Assembly: GCF_009649845.1 (NCBI RefSeq)
Contig: NZ_WJIE01000005.1
Location: 248,001-312,000, forward strand
Direction of reading: 5' to 3'
Source of the DNA: Polyangium spumosum
GTDB lineage: Bacteria; Myxococcota_A; Polyangia; Polyangiales; Polyangiaceae
Length of the DNA stretch: 64,000 nucleotides
The position numbers and the translations under genes were made by a program. How positions within the stretch are numbered: the first letter of the stretch is position 1; each line of letters begins with the position of its first letter. Below are positions 7,996-16,009 of the stretch, one piece after another. The notes under the pieces are model-generated. The model had not been told where the DNA came from and made no database searches. It was given only the letters and a program-made list of their open reading frames with translations.

Positions 7996-8724
7996 TCAGC
8001 AGCCGCCGTCGTCGTACCAGGGGTTCTGGCTCTGGATCAGGCTACACTGATCGAAGCACGCCCCCCCGGCGCAGCCCTTCGCCTTCACCCCGTTCACGTC
8101 ACACGAAATGGGGATGCCCCAGCAAACGCCCGTCGCCGTGGGCGCGCAGGCGTTCGCCGCCTCGACCCTTCGATTGCAACGGCGACCCGCCGGGCAAGGC
8201 GTCTGCGCATCGCAGGCCACGGCCTCTCCCGCCGGACATTCGCCCATCGATTTGATGCTCGACCCGAACACCGGCGCGTGCTCGGAATTCCAGTACGTCA
8301 CCCCGTCACAGCCGCACACCGGGTTCCGCGCCTGCGATTGCAGCCCCGCCGGCGGTATCTGCGCGCAAACCCCGGCCCCGCACCCCGGCGCATTACAATA
8401 AAGCCCCGGCTCACAGCCGCCCACGCCCCCGTTGCAAGGCGCCCCGACGCCATTGCCTCCGCCAGCACCGCCGCCGCCGCTGCCGCTCGTGCTCGCGCTG
8501 CCGCCGCCGCTCGCGCTGCCACCGCCGCTCCCGCTCGTGCCGCCGCCGCTGCCGCCTCCTCCACCTCCGCCGCCGCCGCTGCCGCCGCCGCCCCCGGACG
8601 CACCCGTCCCCGCGCCGGAGGCGCCGCTCCCCGCGTCCCCCTCGCCTCCGTCGCCGCAGCCTGCGACGAGGGCCGAGAGGCCCCCCGCGAGCATCACCCA
8701 AATCAGGATCGATTGCGCTCTCAT
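7996..8724 (-). CDS. Lipoprotein with Gly/Ser linker and Kazal-like domain
   Basis: A 242-aa lipoprotein with lipid Cys at residue 23 (LSALVAGC), then ~70 residues almost entirely Gly, Ser and Ala, then a Cys-rich C-terminal part. The segment NPVCGCDGVTYWNSEHA matches the core of a Kazal-type serine protease inhibitor domain, and further Cys pairs follow to the end. Such linkers on surface proteins are common in myxobacteria. A protease-inhibitor role is plausible, but many bacterial Kazal-like domains are untested. The start at 8724 has only a weak ribosome binding site; it is 44 bp from the divergent P450 gene. Confidence 0.78.
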   Translation of the reverse strand: MRAQSILIWVMLAGGLSALVAGCGDGGEGDAGSGASGAGTGASGGGGGSGGGGGGGGGSGGGTSGSGGGSASGGGSASTSGSGGGGAGGGNGVGAPCNGGVGGCEPGLYCNAPGCGAGVCAQIPPAGLQSQARNPVCGCDGVTYWNSEHAPVFGSSIKSMGECPAGEAVACDAQTPCPAGRRCNRRVEAANACAPTATGVCWGIPISCDVNGVKAKGCAGGACFDQCSLIQSQNPWYDDGGC

Positions 8725-8768
8725 TCGGGCATCTTACACCGACGCGCCCTCGCTGCTACGCTCGCCGC

Positions 8769-10160
8769 GTGACCACCGCCGCCTCTCCGCGTGTTGCCGC
8801 CGTCGCGCCGGGACCTCCGGGCGCGCCGCTGCTCGGCAACCTGCCCGAGCTCCGCCGCGACAGGATCCGCATCTTCCTCGACGCCGCCGATACCTACGGC
8901 GACGTCGTACGCTTTCAATTCGGCCCCGGCCCCGGGCGCACGGCCCACCTCCTCCGCCACCCCGACCACATCAAGCACGTCTTCGTCGACGCCGCCGATC
9001 GTTTTACCAAACAAACCCCCGGCGTCCGCGAGGTCCGCGCCCTGCTCGGCGACGGCTTGCTCACGAGCGAAGGCGCCCTCTGGAAGAGGCAGCGCCGCAT
9101 CGCACAGCCCGCCTTCCAGAAGCAACGTATCGCCGCGTTCGCCGACGTCATGGTCCGCGCCGCCGACGAGCTCGTCGACGGATGGATGCGCAGGCCCCGC
9201 CCCGACGCGCCCGTCGACGTCGCCAGCGAGATGATGCGCCTCGCGCTCCGCATCGTCACCGAGACCCTGCTCGGCACCGACGTCCCCATCGACGCCGCCG
9301 CGACCGCCGAGGCCCTCGACCTCATCCTCGAGGACGTGCGCAAGGGAGTGACGCGTATCCTCAAGATCCCCCGCGGCGTACCGACGCCGGACAATCGAAG
9401 GTTTCACGCGGCCGTCGCCGTGCTCGACCGCGAGGTCCTGCGCATCATCGAGCACCGCCGCAAGGCGCCCGGGGGCGGGACCGACCTCGTCTCCATGCTC
9501 ATGGCCGCGCGTGACCCGGAGACGGGCGAGGGGATGACGGACCGCCAGCTCCGGGACGAGGTCATGACCATGTTCGCCGCGGGCCACGAGACCACAGCGA
9601 ACGCCCTCGCCTGGACGTTTTACCTGCTCTCCACGCACCCCGACGTGCGGCGCCGCGCCCGCGCCGAGATCGGCCGCGTCACGGAGGGCCGCCTGCCCGA
9701 CTTCAAGGACCTCGGCGCCCTCGACCTCGTCGGCCGCGTCTTCCAGGAGTCGATGCGCCTCTATCCGCCGGCCTGGATGATCTCGCGCCGCGCGGCCGAC
9801 GACGACGTCATCGGCGGGTATTCGATCCCGAGCGGCTCCCTCGTCTTTTTGAGCCCCTACGTCACCCACCGGCACCCTTCGTACTGGGAGAACCCCGAGG
9901 GCTTCGACCCGGATCGATTCGCGGGCGGCGCGCTCGCCCGGATGCCGCGATTTGCTTATTTTCCGTTCGGCGGCGGGGCGCGCCAGTGTATCGGGTCGAG
10001 CTTCGCGATGGTCGAGGGGACGCTCGTGCTCGCCACGATCCTCCGGCGCGTCCGCCTCGACCTCGTGCCCGGACAGACCATCACGCCCGAGCCCGGGATC
10101 ACGCTCCGGCCTCGGGGCAGCATCCAGATGCGCGTCGTCCCCGAGCCTCTGCCGGCTTGA
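8769..10160 (+). CDS. Cytochrome P450
   Basis: A 463-aa soluble P450. Visible signatures are the I-helix oxygen-activation motif AGHETT (271-276), the K-helix ExxR as ESMR (327-330), and the haem loop FPFGGGARQCIG with the iron-ligating Cys at about 407. It would hydroxylate or epoxidise an organic substrate with electrons from partner redox proteins, none of which is encoded nearby. The substrate cannot be read from sequence; the fit is closest to the broad CYP102/CYP110-like bacterial class that also resembles fatty-acid hydroxylases. The start is GTG. Its stop codon directly abuts the stop of the convergent DedA gene. Confidence 0.92.
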   Translation: MTTAASPRVAAVAPGPPGAPLLGNLPELRRDRIRIFLDAADTYGDVVRFQFGPGPGRTAHLLRHPDHIKHVFVDAADRFTKQTPGVREVRALLGDGLLTSEGALWKRQRRIAQPAFQKQRIAAFADVMVRAADELVDGWMRRPRPDAPVDVASEMMRLALRIVTETLLGTDVPIDAAATAEALDLILEDVRKGVTRILKIPRGVPTPDNRRFHAAVAVLDREVLRIIEHRRKAPGGGTDLVSMLMAARDPETGEGMTDRQLRDEVMTMFAAGHETTANALAWTFYLLSTHPDVRRRARAEIGRVTEGRLPDFKDLGALDLVGRVFQESMRLYPPAWMISRRAADDDVIGGYSIPSGSLVFLSPYVTHRHPSYWENPEGFDPDRFAGGALARMPRFAYFPFGGGARQCIGSSFAMVEGTLVLATILRRVRLDLVPGQTITPEPGITLRPRGSIQMRVVPEPLPA

Positions 10161-10838
10161 TCACGACGACTTCGCCTTCTCCGCCGCCGCCGCCTTCTTC
10201 GAGGCGAGGTGCGTCTTGATGGCGCCGATGACGGGCGGCATCACGGAGATCACGATGATCAGGTAAACGACCTTCTCGATGTCCTTCGCGCCGAGCACCT
10301 TGCCGAGGAAGTAGCCGAGGAACGTCATCGACACGACCCAGCCGATGCCGCCGAACACGTTGAACATGATGAATCGGCGATAACTCATCTTGCCGATGCC
10401 CGCGACGACGGGCGCGAACGTGCGGGCGAAGGGCATGAAGCGGGCGAGGACGATCGTCTTGCCGCCGTGCTTCTCGTAGAACTTCTGCGTCGCGATGAGG
10501 TAATCGCGCCGGAAAAACAGGCTTTGCTCCCGGTTGAAGAGCTTCGGGCCCGCCTTGTAGCCGATCGAGTACCCCACCGTATCCCCCACGATCGCCATCA
10601 CGCAGAGCACGGCGTTCATGAGAAGGAGGTTCGAGAAGGTCGAGAGCCCGAGGGGGTTGATCAGATTCGCGTTGACGAGCACGCCCGCCGTCACGAGCAA
10701 GGAGTCACCCGGAAGGAAGAAGCCGACGAGGAGCCCGGTCTCGGCGAAGATGATCGTCATGAGCACCGGGTAGCCGCCCCAGGTGAGCAGCTCCTCGAGG
10801 TGGCGCAGCTTGGAGAAGAACTCGCGTAGAAGGTCCAC
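10161..10838 (-). CDS. DedA-family membrane protein
   Basis: A 225-aa polytopic membrane protein with the DedA/SNARE-associated signatures: an N-terminal re-entrant helix with FFLPGDSLLVTAG and the later ARFMPFARTFAPVVAGIG segment containing the conserved Arg-x-x-Pro pattern. The family includes undecaprenyl-phosphate and phospholipid flippases needed for envelope homeostasis and proton-motive-force tolerance. The C-terminus is Lys/Ala-rich and cytoplasmic. I placed the start at GTG 10838; upstream in-frame residues are Arg/Ser-rich and unlike the family. Confidence 0.85.
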   Translation of the reverse strand: MDLLREFFSKLRHLEELLTWGGYPVLMTIIFAETGLLVGFFLPGDSLLVTAGVLVNANLINPLGLSTFSNLLLMNAVLCVMAIVGDTVGYSIGYKAGPKLFNREQSLFFRRDYLIATQKFYEKHGGKTIVLARFMPFARTFAPVVAGIGKMSYRRFIMFNVFGGIGWVVSMTFLGYFLGKVLGAKDIEKVVYLIIVISVMPPVIGAIKTHLASKKAAAAEKAKSS

Positions 10839-11342
10839 GGGCGACCGACTAGCGCACCTTCGCGTTTTTGTCGATGACGTGCGCTCCTCCGTCCTCGACG
10901 CCGAGCTCCCCTCCTGCTGCACGCGCACGTCATGTACACCCTCGACGGGAGGGAGGTCCCTTCGGAGCCCACCTCCACACGCGCGCGCCGTGAACTTTCA
11001 CGCTTTGGCGTGAAACGGCCTCCGTGCCTTCCCGTTCCTGACGAATCGGCGCGGTGTGCCAGGGCGGAGCGATGCTTCCCTGCATGGACGGACGCAGGGC
11101 GACTCCGTATCGGTCGGGCGTGACGGTCCGTGCCGGTCATGTGCGGGAACACGCCCGCTCCCTGGCTCCGTCCGGATCGGACCGCAGGGACTCCCGCGAG
11201 CTCGAACCCGCGATTCAACGCTGAAATGCGCTCCGGACCGGGGACGGCAAACGCCTTGCAATGAGCACCGGCAGCGTGAACGAAGCCGGCCGAGGCGCGC
11301 TCGCCCGGTCTCGGAACGCGGAACGAAGTGGAGGAGGATCCC
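10839..11342. other. 504-bp intergenic region
   Basis: No credible gene. It separates the divergent dedA-like gene from a rightward secreted-protein gene. It contains a short perfect hairpin/palindrome at 10996-11015 (listed separately) and is slightly less G+C-rich than its surroundings. Reading frames here lack ribosome binding sites and myxobacterial codon bias. Confidence 0.4.
10996..11015. promoter_or_regulatory. 20-bp palindrome TTTCACGC-TTTG-GCGTGAAA
   Basis: Eight-base arms TTTCACGC and GCGTGAAA flank a TTTG loop. It is too short and lacks a T-tract for a terminator, and is ~160 bp upstream of the dedA-like start and ~330 bp upstream of the secreted-protein gene. An operator for a dimeric regulator is the simplest reading. 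A chance palindrome of this size in 64 kb is possible. Confidence 0.3.
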
Positions 11343-12056
11343 ATGCTCAAGCTCATCGCAGCCGCCGCTCTCGTCTCGACCACGGTTCTCGGCGCCACGG
11401 CCATGGCGCAGACGGGTCAATCCGGTCAGAGCGCGGGGCTGAAGCAGCTCTCGTGGCAGCAGCTCCAATCGGCCTGTCAAAACCCGGCGGCGTTCCAGAG
11501 CCAGCGTGCGCCGAACGCCATCCGGCTGACCTGCGAGGATACCCAGCTCGTCTGGGAGGCCGAGCAGAGCGAGGCGGTGTCGATGGAGGGACAGCGTCGC
11601 ATCACGGCGTCGCTGAGCTCGGACAAGTATTACATCATTCGCCACGACCAGTCGATGGCGCTGCCCGACGTGGAGACGACGTGCCCGAAGTTCCGCGAGG
11701 TTCAGGTCAACTACACGCAGAGCTTCTCGCTCTCGTGCCAGGAGATCCAGAACTTCCAGGGCAACATGAACGACTTCTGCAAGGCGCGCCTCGACACCGC
11801 GAGCAAGGGCAACCAGGCGCTCGCGACCCGGACGGCGACGGGCCGCGTGTACGACATGTGCGCGGCGCCCTCGCTCGTGACCGAGGAGCCGAAGGCCCCC
11901 GAGCCGCCGGCGGCGCAGAACGGCGGCAAGGCCGCGCCGGTGCCGGCGGCGCAGCCGGCGCTGCCCAAGGCGGGCGGTCAGGTCGGCGGCGCGCGTCCGG
12001 GCATCGGCGGGCAGGTCACGCTCCCGGGCTTCGTGGCCGGCAGCAAGTCGCGCTGA
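11343..12056 (+). CDS. Secreted protein of unknown function
   Basis: A 237-aa protein with a signal peptide ending ATAMAQ, then a ~160-residue domain with six to eight Cys spread through it (for example SACQ, LTCED, TTCPK, SLSCQE, DFCKA, DMCAA), which suggests a disulfide-bonded periplasmic or extracellular fold. The last ~60 residues are Ala/Pro/Gly-rich and probably disordered. Family not recognised. The ATG at 11343 has GAGGAGGATCCC in front. It is a single-gene unit closed by a strong terminator at 12080-12120. Confidence 0.75.
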   Translation: MLKLIAAAALVSTTVLGATAMAQTGQSGQSAGLKQLSWQQLQSACQNPAAFQSQRAPNAIRLTCEDTQLVWEAEQSEAVSMEGQRRITASLSSDKYYIIRHDQSMALPDVETTCPKFREVQVNYTQSFSLSCQEIQNFQGNMNDFCKARLDTASKGNQALATRTATGRVYDMCAAPSLVTEEPKAPEPPAAQNGGKAAPVPAAQPALPKAGGQVGGARPGIGGQVTLPGFVAGSKSR

Positions 12057-12079
12057 AATGAAATAGGGCGCGCGTTCGT

Positions 12080-12120
12080 CAGGCGGCCGAGCCGCGTGGC
12101 TCGGCCGCCTGGCCATTTTT
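12080..12120 (+). terminator. Rho-independent terminator
   Basis: A perfect 14-bp stem, CAGGCGGCCGAGCC (12080-12093) pairing with 12098-12111 across a GCGT loop, is followed by GCCATTTTT. It ends the transcript of the secreted-protein gene at 11343. Confidence 0.85.
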
Positions 12121-12168
12121 CCAAAAATCCCCTGAGCATTCCGGGAAAACCATCCAAGGAGACGGCTC

Positions 12169-13314
12169 ATGGCGATTCGCATCGTGACGACCTCTTCCCT
12201 GCTCGCGATCGGCCTCGTAGGCGCCGGTTGCGGCACCGACGGCTTCTGGACGGTCGACGGCAAAGACGAGCCAGCGTGCGAGCAGGCAGGGGATTGTCCT
12301 GACAATACGAACGGAACGGGAGGTGGGAACGGAGGCGGCGGTGGTGGTACGGGTGGAGGCGACACGGGCGGCGGCGGCACCGGCGGCGGCGGCACCGGCG
12401 GCACCGGCGGCGGCACCGGCGGCACCGGCGGCGGCGGAGCCGGCGGCGGCGGTGGCAGCTCGGCGACGTATCAACCGCTCTACTGGGTGGAGAAGGGAGA
12501 ACGCACGGCGGAGGTCAGCCGAAAACCCTGGTCGTCCTGGTGGTACCCGCTCTGGGAGGACACGCTGTTCCAGGGGAAAAATGAGGAGCTCTCGACGCTC
12601 GAGAAATACGACGCGTGGGCGGCGAAATTCGCCAACACGCGCACGGCGGCCGCGGCCTACGAGCGCAAGGAGCTCTACCAGCCGCGCGCGGCCTCGTGGT
12701 CGGGCCTCTGCGACGCCTGGGCCCTGGCCTCGATCCTCGAGCCCGAGCCGACGCGCAGCGTGAAGCACGGCGAGATCACGTTCACGGTGGCCGACCAAAA
12801 GGCGCTCCTTTTGAAGACGTACGAGAAGGTCCCGCCGCTGAAGCTCGTCGGCTCCCGTTTCGACGGCGAATGGGACGACGTCTACGAGGACGTCTTGCCT
12901 CACGAGCTGCACGGGATCATCGAGACCGAGCTCATCGGCCGCAAGAGGGCCTTCATCATCGACAACGACGCCGGCCCCGAGGTGTGGAACGAGCCGGCGT
13001 GGAAGGTCATCACGCGGATCGAGAGGGACGCGGACGACGAGGAGGTCGCGCACGTCCGCACCTGGCTGTTCCTCGCGAGCCCGCACGTCGAAGACAAGGA
13101 TTTCGTGGGGATGATCGAGGACACGCGCGAGTACACCTACGACCTCCAGGGCAAGTGGCAAGGCGAGCGATTCGGCGTGTCGTCGAGCGCCTGGACGGAC
13201 CGATCGCAATGGGACCACCCCGATTACGCGATCGTCGTTCCCGACCGCATCCCGCGCGGCAGCCACAACCCGCACATCCGCGCCCAGTTCGTCGACCGCA
13301 TCCGCGAGCCGTGA
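12169..13314 (+). CDS. Lipoprotein with Gly/Thr linker and transglutaminase-elicitor-like domain
   Basis: A 381-aa lipoprotein: lipid Cys at 21 (GLVGAGC), a linker of nearly pure Gly/Thr (about 50-95), then a globular domain. The segment ASWSGLCDAWALASIL, with Cys at about 181, then EITFTVADQKALL, resembles the catalytic Cys region of the elicitor-type transglutaminases (TGase_elicitor, Phytophthora GP42-like), where a Trp-x-Gly-Leu-Cys-x-Ala-Trp pattern is typical. A candidate catalytic His is in LPHELHGII. If correct it is a surface protein-crosslinking or related amidase-type enzyme. The ATG at 12169 has AAGGAG upstream. Confidence 0.6.
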   Translation: MAIRIVTTSSLLAIGLVGAGCGTDGFWTVDGKDEPACEQAGDCPDNTNGTGGGNGGGGGGTGGGDTGGGGTGGGGTGGTGGGTGGTGGGGAGGGGGSSATYQPLYWVEKGERTAEVSRKPWSSWWYPLWEDTLFQGKNEELSTLEKYDAWAAKFANTRTAAAAYERKELYQPRAASWSGLCDAWALASILEPEPTRSVKHGEITFTVADQKALLLKTYEKVPPLKLVGSRFDGEWDDVYEDVLPHELHGIIETELIGRKRAFIIDNDAGPEVWNEPAWKVITRIERDADDEEVAHVRTWLFLASPHVEDKDFVGMIEDTREYTYDLQGKWQGERFGVSSSAWTDRSQWDHPDYAIVVPDRIPRGSHNPHIRAQFVDRIREP

Positions 13315-13398
13315 TTCCACACGCGGGGGCTGGGCTCGGGACACCCGGGCCACGCCCCCGATTTTTTTCGGCCTTGCCAAGGAGTCGCCCCTCGGCCG

Positions 13399-15171
13399 AT
13401 GATCGGCGCCATGTACGACGTCAAGATCGTGGGTGGCACCCTCGTCGACGGGACGGGCGGGCCGCGCTTCGCCGGCGATATCGGCATCAAGGACGGCAAG
13501 ATCGTCGACGTCGGCGCGTGCCCCGAGGGCGCGGCGCGCACGATCTCGGCCCACGGCGCCCTGGTGATCCCGGGGTTCACCGACATCCACACGCACTACG
13601 ACGGCCAGATCTCCTGGGACGAGGAGCTCGCGCCCTCGTCGCTGCACGGCGTCACGACCTGCGTGATGGGCAATTGCGGCGTCGGATTCGCGCCCGTGCG
13701 GCCGACCGATCACGAGAAGCTCGTCGAGCTCATGGAAGGCGTCGAGGACATCCCCGGCAGCGCCCTCGCCGAGGGCCTGACCTGGGGCTGGGAGAGCTTC
13801 CCCGAATACATGGACGTCCTCGAAAAGAGGCCCCGCGTGATCGATTTCCTCTGCCAGGTCCCGCACGACGCCCTGCGCGTGTACGTGATGGGCGAGCGCG
13901 CCGTGGCCGAGGAGAGCGCGACGGCGTCCGACATCGAGGCCATGCGCGCGCTGCTCCGCGAGGCGCTCGTCGCCGGCGCGGCGGGCTTCTCCACCGGGCG
14001 CACCGACAACCACCGGAGCGCCCGGGGCAAACCCACCCCCGCCTCCGAGGCCCGGGGCGAGGAGCTCGCGGGCATCACGCGGGGCTTCGCCGGCCTCTCG
14101 CACGGCGTCGTCCAGGCCGTCAGCGATTTCGACATGTTCCGCGGCGAGGAGTTTTTCCAGGGAGAGTTCGACCTGCTCGAGCGGATGGCCGAGGCCTCGG
14201 GCCGCCCGCTCAGCGTGTCCACCATGCAACGCGACCACGCCCCGAAGCAATGGGAGCGCATCTTCGAACGCGCCGAGCAGGCCACCCGCGCCGGCAAGGA
14301 CGTCCGTTGCCAGGTCGCCGCCCGTCCCATCGGCGTCTTGCTCGGCCTCTCGGCCACGTTCCACCCCTTCATGGGCTTCCCGAGCTACAAGGAAATCGCC
14401 TCCTTGCCGCTCGAGGCGCGCGTCGCGCAGATGCGGGATCCCTCCTTCCGCGCCCGGCTCCTCTCGGAGAAGAGCGGCAAGGTCGCCGGCGACGGGAGCC
14501 CCCTGCCCCCGCTCGCGGACTTTTTCCTGGCAAACCCGCTGCTCGTGGCGATGCGCCTCTTCCGGCTCGGCGAATCGCCGAACTACGAGCCTTCCGGGCT
14601 CGAGAGCCTCGCGGGCGACGCGACGCGCGGGGGTTTGCCCCTGCTCTCGGTCATCTACGACGCGATGCTCGAGCAGGACGGCCGCGCGCTCCTGTATTTC
14701 CCGCTCTACAATTACACCGAAATGAACCTCGACGTGGTGCGCCGCATGCTCCTGCACCCGCTCTCGTTGCCGGGCCTCGGCGACGGCGGCGCGCACGTGG
14801 GGACCATCTGCGACGCGAGCCTGCCGACGTTCTTGCTCACGCACTGGGCGCGCGACCGGGCCGAGGGCCGGATCCCCCTCGAATACCTCGTGAAGATGCA
14901 GACCCGCGACACCGCGCGTTTCCTCGGGCTCGACGACCGCGGCACGCTCGAGCGGGGGCAACGGGCGGACATCAACATCATCGATTTCGACAACCTGCGC
15001 CTCCGCGCCCCCTTCATGCAACGCGACCTGCCGGCCGGCGGGTATCGGCTCATGCAAAAGGCGGAAGGGTACGTGGCCACGCTGGTCGCGGGCGAGGTCG
15101 TCGTCGAGAAGGGGGCCTTCACGGGGGCGCGGCCGGGCAGGCTCGTCCGGGCCGGGAGAAGACGCGGCTGA
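13399..15171 (+). CDS. D-aminoacylase-type amidohydrolase
   Basis: A 590-aa metal-dependent amidohydrolase. N-terminal β-domain YDVKIVGGTLVDGTG, metal-binding HTHYDGQ (His 64/66), the MGNCGVG segment whose Cys is characteristic of N-acyl-D-amino-acid deacylases, a later GDGGAHVG motif with metal-site Asp/His, and the C-terminal LERGQRADINIIDFD β-sandwich. The family hydrolyses N-acyl-D-amino acids or related amides to a carboxylate and an amine; substrate choice is not predictable. Two starts are possible: ATG 13399, with AGGAG ~15 bases upstream, or ATG 13411. It is cytoplasmic, with no signal peptide. Confidence 0.85.
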   Translation: MIGAMYDVKIVGGTLVDGTGGPRFAGDIGIKDGKIVDVGACPEGAARTISAHGALVIPGFTDIHTHYDGQISWDEELAPSSLHGVTTCVMGNCGVGFAPVRPTDHEKLVELMEGVEDIPGSALAEGLTWGWESFPEYMDVLEKRPRVIDFLCQVPHDALRVYVMGERAVAEESATASDIEAMRALLREALVAGAAGFSTGRTDNHRSARGKPTPASEARGEELAGITRGFAGLSHGVVQAVSDFDMFRGEEFFQGEFDLLERMAEASGRPLSVSTMQRDHAPKQWERIFERAEQATRAGKDVRCQVAARPIGVLLGLSATFHPFMGFPSYKEIASLPLEARVAQMRDPSFRARLLSEKSGKVAGDGSPLPPLADFFLANPLLVAMRLFRLGESPNYEPSGLESLAGDATRGGLPLLSVIYDAMLEQDGRALLYFPLYNYTEMNLDVVRRMLLHPLSLPGLGDGGAHVGTICDASLPTFLLTHWARDRAEGRIPLEYLVKMQTRDTARFLGLDDRGTLERGQRADINIIDFDNLRLRAPFMQRDLPAGGYRLMQKAEGYVATLVAGEVVVEKGAFTGARPGRLVRAGRRRG

Positions 15172-15177
15172 GCGGCC

Positions 15178-16002
15178 TCAGAACCGCGCTTTCCGCAGCG
15201 CGATGAGCCAGTTCGAGAGCGCGCGGAACGCCTCGTCCGTCGGCGCCTCGGGCAACGTCGAGCCCTCGCGCGCCTCTCCGAGCAGGCGCATCGCCCGATC
15301 GAGGCTCTCGCGGAACCGCTTCACGTCCCCCGCCGAGAGCTTCGTCTTCTCGCCGGCCTGCTTCATGGTGACGAGCTCGCGCGCCTCCTCGAAGCCGTAT
15401 GCAGGGAAGAGCGCGGCGACGTCCGTCACCACCTCCCCCGCGCGGAGCAGGTGCGTGCCCGTGAGCGCCGTGCGCAACACGTAGAGCACCCGCTTCGCCG
15501 TCGTCCCGCCCTCCTCCTCGGCCGCCTTGCGCTGATTCTGGGCGAAACCCGCGTAATGCCGGTGCACGCGCCGCGACAGGGCCGCGCGCACGAGCGGGCG
15601 CAATTCACCGAGCAGCGGGCTCGTGACGAGCGCGGGCGCCCCGAGGATCCGCTCCACGTAATTGCCGTTTCCCCCGAGGATCCCGGCGAGCACCGGGCCG
15701 ATCTCGTTCGAGGTGTAATCGATCTCCACCCCGTCGATCACCTCCATGCGGTCCCGCGCCGCCGGCGCCATGTCGAGCCCCACGAGCAGCGACGTCGGCA
15801 CGACGTGCACCGCCTTCAGATCGAGGTCGCTGTCGGGCGAGGCGAACCCGTACGCGTGCGCGCCGCTCAAAAGAACGACGAGGTGCTCGCGGGCCCTGCC
15901 CTCCTCTTCGAGGACGCCCCGCGCCACCCTCGCCTGCGCCTCGGGCAGGACGCCGAAATGCATCACGAGCTCGATCGCCTGTCGATCCTTCTCCGTCGTC
16001 AT
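15178..16002 (-). CDS. Predicted nucleotidyltransferase, RlaP/YcgL-like (downstream copy)
   Basis: A 274-aa Pol-β-type nucleotidyltransferase. The catalytic loop is LLSGAHAYGFASPDSDLDLKAV: a Gly-Ser/Ala-x-x-Tyr-Gly helix start followed by Asp-x-Asp, as in the YcgL/RlaP group (COG3541), part of which is associated with RNA ligases. A helical C-terminal domain follows. Substrate unknown. The ATG at 16002 has GAGGGATTC upstream, and the gene follows the paralogous nucleotidyltransferase gene after only 7 bases, so the two are an operon. Confidence 0.75.
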   Translation of the reverse strand: MTTEKDRQAIELVMHFGVLPEAQARVARGVLEEEGRAREHLVVLLSGAHAYGFASPDSDLDLKAVHVVPTSLLVGLDMAPAARDRMEVIDGVEIDYTSNEIGPVLAGILGGNGNYVERILGAPALVTSPLLGELRPLVRAALSRRVHRHYAGFAQNQRKAAEEEGGTTAKRVLYVLRTALTGTHLLRAGEVVTDVAALFPAYGFEEARELVTMKQAGEKTKLSAGDVKRFRESLDRAMRLLGEAREGSTLPEAPTDEAFRALSNWLIALRKARF

Positions 16003-16009
16003 GAATCCC

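Noticed and set aside
12310-12460. GGC-rich minisatellite-like tract, considered as a mobile-element end or unstable repeat locus.
   Set aside because: It encodes the Gly/Thr linker of a lipoprotein in frame; a similar linker occurs at 8430-8640 in another lipoprotein.
12079-15057. A 992-codon minus-strand frame opposite the TGase-like and amidohydrolase genes.
   Set aside because: No start signal, composition of antisense reading, and it crosses two well-supported genes and a terminator.
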